From UBA1757 sp963617485 (GTDB lineage Bacteria; Bacteroidota; Bacteroidia; Bacteroidales; UBA1402), in contig CAVEPA010000005.1 of NCBI GenBank assembly GCA_963617485.1, positions 86,312 to 150,311 on the forward strand: 64,000 nt of DNA. Direction: 5' to 3'. The first letter of the stretch is position 1; each line of letters starts with the position of its first letter. The position numbers and the translations under genes are program-made. The notes beneath the pieces were generated by a model. The model had not been told where the DNA came from, made no database searches, and saw only the letters and a program-made list of their open reading frames with translations. Below, in pieces: positions 16,665-25,050 of this stretch.

Positions 16665-17290
16665 AAGAAATCCTACTCATCATCTTTTTGGTGACCTTGT
16701 TCTATATGTCCATCGCCAACCGCATGCGCGGCTATATTCAGGTGCTGGGCATACAAGGCATACTGATGTTTTTGGTAGCGCTCTTCCAACTGCGTGAAGT
16801 GAGCGCCTTGAACCTGTTCTGGATTCTGGTGGAGACCATTATCTTCAAATCCATCGCCGTGCCTTACTTTCTGACCACCATTATCCGTCACAACCGCATT
16901 ACGCGAGAGTCGGAACCCTTCCTGCCACATTTCGTGTCGCTGGTTATCACCACGGTTATTGTGGTGGGCAGCATCGTACTGGCTTCGCTCATCGAGGACG
17001 AACATCTAGACCGCATTTTCTTTGTGGCAGCCGTTTCGGCCATCTTCTTCGGGCTGTACTTTATCAGTTCGCGGCGCAAGTTGCTCTCGCACGTGATGGG
17101 CTATGTGGTGATAGAAAACGGCGTGTTCATCCTCTCGCTGGCCGTGGGCAACGAAATGCCGATGTTGGTGAACTTGGGCGTGTTGCTCGATATTTTCGCT
17201 TCGGTGCTGATACTGGGTATCTTCATCAACAAAATCGGAGACGTGTTCAAGGATGCCGATGTCGACCAGCTAATTTCTCTAAAAGACTGA
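16661..17290 (+). CDS. Hydrogenase-4-like membrane subunit E
   Basis: 209 residues, six or seven hydrophobic segments, matching HyfE of hydrogenase 4, a fusion-like subunit related to NuoK with extra N-terminal helices. It begins MKEILLIIFLVTLFYMSIANRMRGYIQVLGIQGI and ends VNLGVLLDIFASVLILGIFINKIGDVF, a typical HyfE ending. HyfE is absent from simple Ech complexes, so the operon is Hyf-like rather than Ech-like. Overlaps the previous gene by four bases; the next starts six bases later. Confidence 0.85.
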   Translation: MKEILLIIFLVTLFYMSIANRMRGYIQVLGIQGILMFLVALFQLREVSALNLFWILVETIIFKSIAVPYFLTTIIRHNRITRESEPFLPHFVSLVITTVIVVGSIVLASLIEDEHLDRIFFVAAVSAIFFGLYFISSRRKLLSHVMGYVVIENGVFILSLAVGNEMPMLVNLGVLLDIFASVLILGIFINKIGDVFKDADVDQLISLKD

Positions 17291-17295
17291 GGCTT

Positions 17296-18720
17296 ATGAT
17301 GTTACCTGCTTATATTCTGCTCGCGCTCGGTATAGTCATCGCACTGGCCCTTTCGCGCAGCCCCCGACTACAGGATGCCTTGATGTTGCTGTTCAACCTG
17401 CTGCAATGCGCACTCAGCGTGTATGCCTGCCTGCACTACGGGCAGAGCGAGCTAAGCTATTTCAGCTTCGATGCCCTGGGACTATTGCTTCTGGTTCTGC
17501 TGACTGTCATCTGCATTCCGGTTTCCATCCACAGCCACATTTACCTAAACCGGCCCAAGGCCAAAGCCGAATCGGCCGCAGTCTACTATGCCGCCATCGT
17601 TCTGCTGGTCGAAGCCATGAGCCTGAGTTTCATCGCCAATCATGTGGCCGTCAACTGGATATTCACCGAGATTACCACCTTGAGTGCCGCCCTGCTCATT
17701 TACCACCACCGTAACAAGCTGGCCTTGGAAGGCACTTGGAAGTATGTTTTCATCTGCGCCATCAGTATCAGCTTCGTGTTTATCGGTATCTTGTTTCTGA
17801 GTTTGTCGCTCCTGCACGCCGGCCTGCACGATCTTTCGTATGCCTGCTTGACAAGTGCCGCCGGGCTATTGGATACCTTTTGGCTGAAACTGGCCTTCAT
17901 CTTCATCTTGACGGGCTATACGGCCAAAATCGGTCTCTTCCCTATGTTTACGGCCGGTATCGATGCCAAAGACAAGGCACCCGCTCCTGCCGCCGCCCTG
18001 CTGGCCGCCGTATTGGTGAATGTGGGATTCGTGGGCATCTTCAGGGTTTTCGCAGTGCTGTCGCATACCGATGTTTTCGACTGGAGCCGGCATTTCTTGC
18101 TGATTACAGCCTTGATTAGCCTATTCATCGCCTCGGCCTATATGCTGAAGCTGCGCAACGTAAAACGTATGCTGGCATATTCGGGTGTAGAACACATGGC
18201 TATCGTCTGTCTGGGTCTGGCCATGGGAGGCGTGGGCTATGTTGCCGCCATTATGCACTTGATCATGCACAGTTTGGTAAAATCGGGGCTTTTCCTGCAT
18301 TTCACGCAAATGTACCGCCTTTACCAGAGCAAGTTCATCGAAGATATGGGCGATTACTTCAGACACAACACTTTCGGTGCGCTGGTACTGTTGCTGGGCT
18401 TTGTCAGCATTATGGCCGTGCCGCCTTCGGGCATTTTCGTAAGCGAATTCTTCGTTTTCAAATCGATGATAGATGCCGGCCAGATTTGGCTGTTCGTCGT
18501 GACGGTCTTGCTGCTCAGCGTTATTGTCTGGGCCATCGCCCGCAATGCCATGCGCATTATTTTCCTGCCCGCCCGGCGAGAGTTGCAACCGCTGCATTTC
18601 AGCCCATGGGAATCGGTATCGCAACTGCTGCTTTTCCTGCTGGCCGCCTATATCGGCGTCAATCCGCCGCAATGGCTCTTGAGCCTCGTCCATGAATCTG
18701 TTTCCGTGCTTGCCCTATGA
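17296..18720 (+). CDS. Hydrogenase-4-like membrane subunit F (antiporter-like, ND4 type)
   Basis: 474 residues, fourteen or so hydrophobic segments. Second antiporter-like subunit, HyfF family. Marks: NWIFTEITTLSAALLIYHH with the conserved glutamate, GYTAKIGLFPMFTAGIDAKDKAPAPAAALLAAVLVNVG with the transport lysine, and LRNVKRMLAYSGVEHMAIVCLG. Compared with canonical HyfF, the segment after the lysine reads FTAGIDAKDKAPAP where many homologues have WLPDAHSEAPSP; the role of this difference is not known. With subunit B it would give two ion pathways. Its stop overlaps the start of the large subunit gene by four bases. Confidence 0.88.
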   Translation: MMLPAYILLALGIVIALALSRSPRLQDALMLLFNLLQCALSVYACLHYGQSELSYFSFDALGLLLLVLLTVICIPVSIHSHIYLNRPKAKAESAAVYYAAIVLLVEAMSLSFIANHVAVNWIFTEITTLSAALLIYHHRNKLALEGTWKYVFICAISISFVFIGILFLSLSLLHAGLHDLSYACLTSAAGLLDTFWLKLAFIFILTGYTAKIGLFPMFTAGIDAKDKAPAPAAALLAAVLVNVGFVGIFRVFAVLSHTDVFDWSRHFLLITALISLFIASAYMLKLRNVKRMLAYSGVEHMAIVCLGLAMGGVGYVAAIMHLIMHSLVKSGLFLHFTQMYRLYQSKFIEDMGDYFRHNTFGALVLLLGFVSIMAVPPSGIFVSEFFVFKSMIDAGQIWLFVVTVLLLSVIVWAIARNAMRIIFLPARRELQPLHFSPWESVSQLLLFLLAAYIGVNPPQWLLSLVHESVSVLAL

Positions 18721-20153
18721 ATGCCTTGAAGATTAAAAACGGTGCCTGTGTGGCGCTCGACAGCATACCCGTCTTGCCTTATTCCGAATTCTGCGACAGT
18801 ATTGTAGCGGCTTTGGGCGATGAGCATTGGCATTGCATGCAGTATTTTGCCCAGCCCCTGCCCGAGGCGCACCGGCGGCTATTTGTCTGTCTGGCCGACG
18901 ATGCCACGGGCGATTTTTACTTGATGTCGAGCCTTGTGGCCGCCGACGTGGAGTTGCAGCCCCTGGGCGACCGTCTGCCCTGCATGCAGCCTTTCGAAAG
19001 AGCGATGAACCATCCCGACTATCCCTTCGAAGAGAGCACCCTTGCCAGCACCCAGGCTGAGCATCTGCACGAAGTGGGGGTAGGTCCCATACACGCCGGC
19101 ATTATCGAGCCGGGACATTTCCGCTTCACCTGCGATGGCGAGAAAGTACTGCGTCTGGACATCCGTCTGGGCTACCAGCACCGTGGCGTGGAACAATGCA
19201 TGTTGCAACAGACCAAGCTGGTACAGCGCAGTGTTTTGGTGGAATCGGCCTGCGGCGACAGTGCCGCTGCCTACAGCACAGCCTTTGCCATGGTTTGGGA
19301 AGGCTTGTGCGGATTCAAGCCCAGCCGTCGCCAGCAACTGGAACGTTGCCTGGCCACTGAGCTGGAGCGCATTGCCATCCATACGGGCGATTTGAGCGCC
19401 ATCTGCGGCGATGTTGCCTACCAATTGGGCAATGCCGTTTTCGGGCGCTTGCGTACACCCATCATCAACTTTATGCAGGAATGGTGCGGCAACCGTTTGG
19501 GCAAAGGCTGCCTGCGTCCGGGCTGTTCCCCTTATCCTTTCACGCCTGCCCTGGCCGACAGGCTGCTACAGATTTTAGACCGCTACGAGCGCGATTTTCA
19601 AGAGATGGTGCGTAAGGCCAACAGCCTGCCTTCGGTACTGTCGCGACTGGAAAGGACGGGTGTCCTGTCGGCCGGGCAGGCCCTCGAATGCGGAGCGGTG
19701 GGTATGGCAGCGCGCGCCAGCGGGCTGGCGCGCGACATCCGCAGCAGCCATCCCTACTACCTCTATCCTGAGTTGCAGCACCAGTGCATCACGCGCGATA
19801 CGGGCGATGTGTACGCCCGCTTCAAGATACGCCGCCACGACATCGAGCAGTCGCTGGGGTATGTGCGGCAGCTGGCGGGCTGGCTGAAAGCCGAGCCCGC
19901 AGCTGCCGCGCCCTGCGCCAGCCTTCTGCCCCAAGCCAACAGTTTCTGCCTTGCCGCCACAGAAGGCTGGCGCGGCGCGGTCTGCCACTGCGCCATCTCC
20001 GATGCGCAGGGCCAGCTGGCGCTCTACAAGATGGTAGACCCATCCCTGCATAATTGGAAGTGTCTGGCCCTAGCCGTAGCCGGCAACGAAATTTCCGACT
20101 TTCCCATCTGCAACAAAAGCTTCAACCTTTCATATTGCGGTAACGACTTGTAA
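18717..20153 (+). CDS. Hydrogenase-large-subunit-like protein lacking NiFe ligands (NuoC-NuoD fusion)
   Basis: 478 residues. An N-terminal NuoC-like domain (1-110) is fused to a NuoD/HyfG-like domain (120-478), the usual HyfG arrangement. Conserved NuoD features include VGPIHAGIIEPGHFRF and LDIRLGYQHRGVE. Active [NiFe] hydrogenases have two CxxC pairs that hold the metals. Here the first is VESACGDSAAA (Cys179 but Ser182), and the second is VDPSLHNWKC (Ser443 and Asn446 at the cysteine positions). So NiFe binding is not expected and this is not a working hydrogenase. The C-terminal sequence DFPICNKSFNLSYCGNDL is well kept, which argues for a functional protein, not a decayed one. It matches the idea of Ehr (energy-converting hydrogenase related) complexes. 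Confidence 0.85.
   Translation: MNALKIKNGACVALDSIPVLPYSEFCDSIVAALGDEHWHCMQYFAQPLPEAHRRLFVCLADDATGDFYLMSSLVAADVELQPLGDRLPCMQPFERAMNHPDYPFEESTLASTQAEHLHEVGVGPIHAGIIEPGHFRFTCDGEKVLRLDIRLGYQHRGVEQCMLQQTKLVQRSVLVESACGDSAAAYSTAFAMVWEGLCGFKPSRRQQLERCLATELERIAIHTGDLSAICGDVAYQLGNAVFGRLRTPIINFMQEWCGNRLGKGCLRPGCSPYPFTPALADRLLQILDRYERDFQEMVRKANSLPSVLSRLERTGVLSAGQALECGAVGMAARASGLARDIRSSHPYYLYPELQHQCITRDTGDVYARFKIRRHDIEQSLGYVRQLAGWLKAEPAAAAPCASLLPQANSFCLAATEGWRGAVCHCAISDAQGQLALYKMVDPSLHNWKCLALAVAGNEISDFPICNKSFNLSYCGNDL
19711..19734. repeat. Intragenic perfect inverted repeat
   Basis: Arms of 10 bp (19711-19720 and 19725-19734) with a 4-base loop, within the NuoCD-like gene, encoding AARASGLARD. Confidence 0.85.
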
Positions 20154-20165
20154 ACCATTGCCATT

Positions 20166-20924
20166 ATGTTAGATACCCTTAGAATACTGCTACATCAGGG
20201 CAAACAATTCATTCCCGACCCCACCCGAGCCAAAGTACCCGGCATTTTCCGCGGACGACCCATCATCTCGGAAGACAAAAGTGTAAGCAATGCCGATATC
20301 TGCGCCTGTTGCCCCAGCGCGGCCCTAGCCGACGACCAAGGCCGCCTGAGCCTCGATTTGGGCCGTTGCATGTTCTGCGGCGAATGCGCCAGGTGTTTTC
20401 CTCAAAAAATCCGCTTCAGCCAAGACTATAAGTTGGCCACCAACAAAAGGGAGAACCTCATCGTGCGTGAAGGCGAAGACCGTCCCATCGTTTTCGACCT
20501 CGCAACGCTGCGCCCGGAAATCAAGAAATGCTTTGCCCGCTCACTGAAACTGCGTCAGGTTTCGGCCGGCGGCGACAACAGCTGCGAGTGGGAACTGGGA
20601 GCCACCGGCAATGTCAACTTCGACATGGGCCGCTACGGCATAGAGTTCGTCGCTTCGCCCCGCCATGCCGACGGTGTGGTGATTACCGGCCCCATTTCCA
20701 AGAATATGGCCACCGCCTTGGACATCTGCTATCAGGCCACGCCCGAACCCAAAATAGTGGTGCTTTGCGGCACGGATGCCATCAGCGGCGGCATGTTCAC
20801 AGCCTCACCCGACATCGACCGTCATTTTCTGGAGCAACACAACGTCGACCTTTACCTGCCCGGCAACCCGGCCCATCCGCTAACCATCATCAACGGACTG
20901 CTGAGCCTCTGCTCGCGCAAGTAA
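20166..20924 (+). CDS. Fused ferredoxin-NuoB-like subunit with incomplete proximal-cluster ligands
   Basis: 252 residues. The N-terminal ~105 residues are ferredoxin-like (HyfH type): ICACCPSAAL and GRCMFCGECARCFP supply the ligands for at least one 4Fe-4S cluster. The rest is HyfI/NuoB-like: FDMGRYGIEFVASPRHADGVVITGPISKNM and VVLCGTDAISGGMF. In NuoB/HyfI the proximal cluster is held by CxxC, a later Cys in GDC, and a CP motif. Here the first pair reads CEWE (Cys140, Glu143), and the last motif reads LPGNPAHP with no cysteine. A normal N2-type cluster is therefore unlikely. Canonical hyfH and hyfI are separate genes, so this is a fusion. Last gene of the operon. Confidence 0.82.
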   Translation: MLDTLRILLHQGKQFIPDPTRAKVPGIFRGRPIISEDKSVSNADICACCPSAALADDQGRLSLDLGRCMFCGECARCFPQKIRFSQDYKLATNKRENLIVREGEDRPIVFDLATLRPEIKKCFARSLKLRQVSAGGDNSCEWELGATGNVNFDMGRYGIEFVASPRHADGVVITGPISKNMATALDICYQATPEPKIVVLCGTDAISGGMFTASPDIDRHFLEQHNVDLYLPGNPAHPLTIINGLLSLCSRK

Positions 20925-20940
20925 GCAAGCCCCGCTTTCA

Positions 20941-20972
20941 TTTGCCCATAAAGGGAAGTTGTTTTATATTTG
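20941..20972 (+). promoter_or_regulatory. Bacteroidota promoter for the GH2 gene
   Basis: TTTG (20941-20944), exactly 20 bases, then TATATTTG (20965-20972): a full match to TTTG-N20-TAnnTTTG. The transcript should start near 20979, about 23 bases before the ATG at 21002. Confidence 0.85.
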
Positions 20973-21001
20973 TGGACAAGCAAATCACAAAACATAAATA
21001 C

Positions 21002-23935
21002 ATGAAACTGAGACAAATCTGCTGCCTGGCCTGCTGTGTGTTGAGCCTAAGTTCCCTGCAAGCCAAGCAGTCCAAAACCAAAAGCCAGCCCCAGTTGGGC
21101 CCCGAAACCCAGATACAGTACATTTCCGGCCGAGATGCCGCCACTGCTGTGGACTGGGATTTTTTCTGCACCGACGGACGCAATGCCGGCCAATGGACCA
21201 AGATAAAAGTGCCTTCCTGCTGGGAACTTCAAGGTTTCGGCACCTATCAATACGGTATGCCCTTCTATGGCAAAGCCAATCCTGAAGGCATCGCCAAGGA
21301 ACAGGGCAAATACCGCACCACCTTCAAACTGCCCGCCTCATGGGAAGGCCGCGTTATCCGGCTGGTTTTTGACGGTGTTATGACCGACTGCAGCGTCAAC
21401 ATCAACGGACGCCGGGGCATCAAGCTGCACCAAGGCTCCTTCTACCGTTTCTACGGCGACATGAGCGACCGCGTCTATTTCGGCGACAAGGAGAATACGC
21501 TCGAAGTGACCGTCAGCAAAGAATCGGCCAACGAAAGTGTCAACCTGGCCGAGCGCCGTGCCGATTATTGGAATTTCGGCGGCATCTTCCGTCCCGTCTA
21601 TCTGGAAGCCCTGCCCGCTTTCCACATCGACCGCTGTGCCCTTGATGCCAAGGCCGATGGCGCATTCCGCAGCGAAGTTTTTCTGGGTTGTGCCATGGGC
21701 GAAGGCTACAGCATTGAAACCCGCTTTACCGACCTTCAGGGCAAGCAAGTGGGCAAAACCGTCAAAACACCCTTGCGCAAAGGTGGCGACAAAGTGCTGG
21801 TAGACACGCAAGTGGAGGGTGTCAAGAACTGGTCGGCCGAAACGCCTAACCTTTATTACGTGGAATTCAGCCTGCTCGATGACAAGGGTCAGGTACAACA
21901 CCGGGTGCGCCAGCGCTTCGGTTTCCGCAGCATCGAGGTGCGCGAGAACGATGGTCTGTACATCAACGGACAGCGCATTTTGGTGAAAGGTGTCAACCGC
22001 CACAGCTTCCGTCCCGAGACCGGCCGTGCCCTGAGCTACAGCGACAACCTCGACGATGTGAAACTTATCAAGGAAATGAATATGAATGCCGTGCGCATGT
22101 CACACTATCCGCCAGATGCCATCTTCCTGGACTACTGCGACTCGCTGGGTCTGTATGTGATGGACGAACTGGCCGGCTGGCATGGCAAATACGATACGCA
22201 AGTGGGCAGCAAACTGGTTAAGGAGATGCTCGTGCGCGATATCAACCATCCCAGTATCATCTGGTGGTCGAACGGCAACGAAGGCGGCTTCAACTACGAA
22301 CTCGAGCCCCTGTTTTACGAATACGATTTGCAAAAACGTCCCGTACTTTATCCTTGGGCCAACCGCAATGGCTTCGAAACCAAGCACTACCGTTCTTACG
22401 GCGAGAGCCAGGACTATATGCGCAACCCCGGCATCTATATGCCTACCGAGTTTCTGCACGGCCTCTACGATGGCGGCCACGGTGCCGGTCTTTGGGATAT
22501 GTGGGAAATGCAATGCCGTCATCCGCGCAACGTGGGCGGCTTCCTTTGGGTATTTGCCGATGAAGGTGTAATGCGCACCGACCTGAACAACAAGATAGAC
22601 AATGTAGGCAACTATGGTGCCGACGGTATCGTGGGTCCGCATCACGAGAAGGAAGGCAGTTTCTACACCATCCGTCAGGTGTGGAGTCCTATCTATCTCA
22701 AGCCCGCCAATCAGCCGCAAGTGCGTCTGCACCGCGAAGAGCGCATGCGGGCCGACCAATGCAGCTTCATTGCCGATGCCGATGCTTTTGCCGGCAAGTT
22801 CTACGTGGAGAACCGCTACGATTTCATCAACCTGAAAGACTGCAACTTCAGCTGGGAACTGGCCAAGTTTGATATTGAAAAGACCGGTCACGACTGTGTA
22901 TCCAAGGGTCAACAGCGAGGACTGGACCTGCCCGCCCGCCAAAACGGGGAGCTTAGCCTCAAACTGCCCGCCAACTGGAAAGATGCCGATGCCTTGTATG
23001 TAACGGCCTACAATCCGGAAGGCCTAGCCGTCTACACTTGGGCCTGGTATTGGAAAGGCCTCGATGAGCTGCAACCCAAGGCTCAAGCGCAAGATTTGGC
23101 CTTGTCGTACGAATATCAGGACGGCAGTCTGATTGTCAAGGCCGGCGACAACCAGCTGCGTTTCGACACCAAAACCGGTTATCTGCAGCAGTTCAACCAA
23201 ATGTCGCTGAGCAAGGGCCCGCGCTTTATCGCAGCCCGCCGTGGCGACCGTTCCATGGATGTCTACTACAACCACGACGACAAGGTTGCCCGCAGCAAAG
23301 AACGTATTTATCAGGATGTTTCCGGCACCTCTACCCTGACATCTCTCGAAGTGCAAGAGGCCGATGGCAAGCTTATTGTCAGCGCCCGCTACTGGGGCCA
23401 GCTGCAAGAAGTTGACTGGACCATCGAAAAGAGCGGTGCCATTTATATCGACTACGCTTACCGCTGGGAAGGCAACGTGGAACTCTGCGGCATCTGTTTC
23501 GACTATCCCGAAGAACAGGTGCAGTCGCTCCGCTTTCTGGGCAAAGGTCCCTACCGTGTATGGCAGAACCGTATGCACGGCACCATACTGGATGTTTGGG
23601 AGAACGAGTACAACGACCCCATTCCGGGCGAGAGCTTCGAATATCCCGAATTCAAAGGCTATTTCAACGATTGGAAATGGGCTCGCTTCCAGACTGGCGA
23701 AGGACAGTTGCTACTGCAGAACGGCAAGGCCGGCACTTTCTTGGGTGTCTTCACCCCGCGCGATGGCCGCGACGCACAGCTCTACACCCTGCCCCAGACC
23801 GGCATAGCCGTGCTGGATGTTATTCCCGGTGTGCGCAACAAAGTGAACTCCACCGATTTGGTAGGTCCTTCATCGCTGCCGCAATGGCTGGAAGGGGTTC
23901 AAAGAGGACGTATTCAGATTTCGGCTTCCCACTGA
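21002..23935 (+). CDS. Secreted glycoside hydrolase family 2 (beta-galactosidase type)
   Basis: 977 residues from ATG 21002; the long open frame upstream is not coding, since a perfect promoter lies at 20941-20972. A signal peptide (MKLRQICCLACCVLSLSSLQA) precedes a sugar-binding domain (VPSCWELQGFGTYQYGMPFY), an immunoglobulin-like domain and the TIM barrel (KGVNRHSFRPETGRALSY, MNAVRMSHYPPD). The acid/base glutamate is Glu427 in WWSNGNEGG; the nucleophile is probably Glu483 in MPTEFLHG. The C-terminal ~270 residues match the beta-galactosidase small-chain-like domain (RFLGKGPYRVWQNRM). The protein should be periplasmic or surface-attached and release terminal beta-linked sugars, most likely galactose. 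Monocistronic; its end overlaps the convergent aminotransferase gene by 22 bases. Confidence 0.9.
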   Translation: MKLRQICCLACCVLSLSSLQAKQSKTKSQPQLGPETQIQYISGRDAATAVDWDFFCTDGRNAGQWTKIKVPSCWELQGFGTYQYGMPFYGKANPEGIAKEQGKYRTTFKLPASWEGRVIRLVFDGVMTDCSVNINGRRGIKLHQGSFYRFYGDMSDRVYFGDKENTLEVTVSKESANESVNLAERRADYWNFGGIFRPVYLEALPAFHIDRCALDAKADGAFRSEVFLGCAMGEGYSIETRFTDLQGKQVGKTVKTPLRKGGDKVLVDTQVEGVKNWSAETPNLYYVEFSLLDDKGQVQHRVRQRFGFRSIEVRENDGLYINGQRILVKGVNRHSFRPETGRALSYSDNLDDVKLIKEMNMNAVRMSHYPPDAIFLDYCDSLGLYVMDELAGWHGKYDTQVGSKLVKEMLVRDINHPSIIWWSNGNEGGFNYELEPLFYEYDLQKRPVLYPWANRNGFETKHYRSYGESQDYMRNPGIYMPTEFLHGLYDGGHGAGLWDMWEMQCRHPRNVGGFLWVFADEGVMRTDLNNKIDNVGNYGADGIVGPHHEKEGSFYTIRQVWSPIYLKPANQPQVRLHREERMRADQCSFIADADAFAGKFYVENRYDFINLKDCNFSWELAKFDIEKTGHDCVSKGQQRGLDLPARQNGELSLKLPANWKDADALYVTAYNPEGLAVYTWAWYWKGLDELQPKAQAQDLALSYEYQDGSLIVKAGDNQLRFDTKTGYLQQFNQMSLSKGPRFIAARRGDRSMDVYYNHDDKVARSKERIYQDVSGTSTLTSLEVQEADGKLIVSARYWGQLQEVDWTIEKSGAIYIDYAYRWEGNVELCGICFDYPEEQVQSLRFLGKGPYRVWQNRMHGTILDVWENEYNDPIPGESFEYPEFKGYFNDWKWARFQTGEGQLLLQNGKAGTFLGVFTPRDGRDAQLYTLPQTGIAVLDVIPGVRNKVNSTDLVGPSSLPQWLEGVQRGRIQISASH

Positions 23936-25050
23936 TTGACAAGAGCCACCACTTGAGCTGCCTGGTCTAAGGTCAGCACCGGACTTATAGGCAAGCTCAA
24001 TTCCCTATCGGCAAGCGCTTCCGTCAGCGGGAGCGCTTTGCTTTTGGCATAATGGTTCCAAGGCGCAGCGGCATAACATTCCTGCAGATGCGGCGGTATG
24101 GGATAATGGATAAGGGTCTGCACCTGATGCTGGCGCAAATATTCCTGCAAAGCATCGCGATGGGCGCGGCTGTTGAGCAGAATCGGGAAAAGATGATAGA
24201 CATTTTCGCTGTCTGCTGCACGTTCGGGCAGACGCAGACAAGGATGTTGCAGGTGACGGTAATAATAGTCGGCCACACGCCGGCGCAAATCGTTGTCCTG
24301 GTCCAAATGGCGCAGCTTCACCGAGAGTATGGCGGCCTGCACTTCGTCCAGACGGCTGTTGCGACCGGCATAACGGAAGACATATTTGGCCTGTGAACCA
24401 TAGTTGCCCAAAGAACGTACAGCCTCGGCCAAAGCCGGATTGTCGGTAGTGACGGCACCGCCATCGCCCAAGGCACCAAGATTCTTACCCGGATAAAAGG
24501 AATGAGCGGCGGCATGGCCTAGAGAACCGGTGCGCTGCCCGCCGTAACGGCAGCCATGGGCCTGGGCATTGTCTTCCACCAGCAGCAGGCCGTATTGGCG
24601 GCAGAGCTGCAATATCTTGGGCGTACAGGCATTGCGGCCGTAGAGATGCACGATGCACAAGGCCTTGGTGCGTCCGCTGATGGCCTGTTCTATTTTGTCT
24701 TCGTCAATTTGCAGCGTGGCAGGAGATGGCTCTACCAGCACCGGCACCAGACCGTTTTCCGAAACGGCCATTATGGTGGCGATATAGGTATTGGCCGGCA
24801 ACAGCACTTCATCGCCTCGTTTGAGCATGCCCAGTTCGATATAAGCGCGGAAAATCAGCGTCAATGCATCCAGGCCATTGGCGCAACCCACACAATGAGC
24901 CGTACCGATGTACTGCGCATAGGCCTGTTCAAACTCGGCATTGGCCTGCCCCTGCAAATACCAGCCGGAGTCGTACACACGCATCATAGCTTGAAGCATT
25001 TCCTCGCGGAAGCGGGCATTTATCTGCTGCAAATCGAGAAACTTAATCAT
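23914..25050 (-). CDS. PLP-dependent sugar aminotransferase (DegT/DnrJ/EryC1/StrS family)
   Basis: 378 residues from the ATG at 25050, which overlaps the preceding cupin gene by 8 bases. The start MIKFLDLQQINARFREEMLQAM is typical of sugar aminotransferases. PLP-binding Lys189 lies in HSFYPGKNLGALGDGG, and other marks are GCANGLDALTL, VHLYGRNAC and VEDNAQAHG. Family members transfer an amino group from glutamate to nucleotide-linked keto-sugars. With an FdtA-like isomerase next door, the product is probably dTDP-3-amino-3,6-dideoxyhexose (FdtB-like activity), used in surface polysaccharide or glycoprotein glycans. No glycosyltransferase or dTDP-glucose gene is nearby, so the rest of the pathway lies elsewhere. 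Confidence 0.9.
   Translation of the reverse strand: MIKFLDLQQINARFREEMLQAMMRVYDSGWYLQGQANAEFEQAYAQYIGTAHCVGCANGLDALTLIFRAYIELGMLKRGDEVLLPANTYIATIMAVSENGLVPVLVEPSPATLQIDEDKIEQAISGRTKALCIVHLYGRNACTPKILQLCRQYGLLLVEDNAQAHGCRYGGQRTGSLGHAAAHSFYPGKNLGALGDGGAVTTDNPALAEAVRSLGNYGSQAKYVFRYAGRNSRLDEVQAAILSVKLRHLDQDNDLRRRVADYYYRHLQHPCLRLPERAADSENVYHLFPILLNSRAHRDALQEYLRQHQVQTLIHYPIPPHLQECYAAAPWNHYAKSKALPLTEALADRELSLPISPVLTLDQAAQVVALVNQWEAEI

Noticed and set aside
18717..20924. An active [NiFe] hydrogenase
   Set aside because: The cysteine pairs needed for NiFe and for the proximal cluster are not complete in either subunit.
20528..21001. Extension of the GH2 frame 158 codons upstream
   Set aside because: It overlaps the NuoB-like gene and crosses a perfect promoter at 20941-20972. 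The signal peptide begins at ATG 21002.
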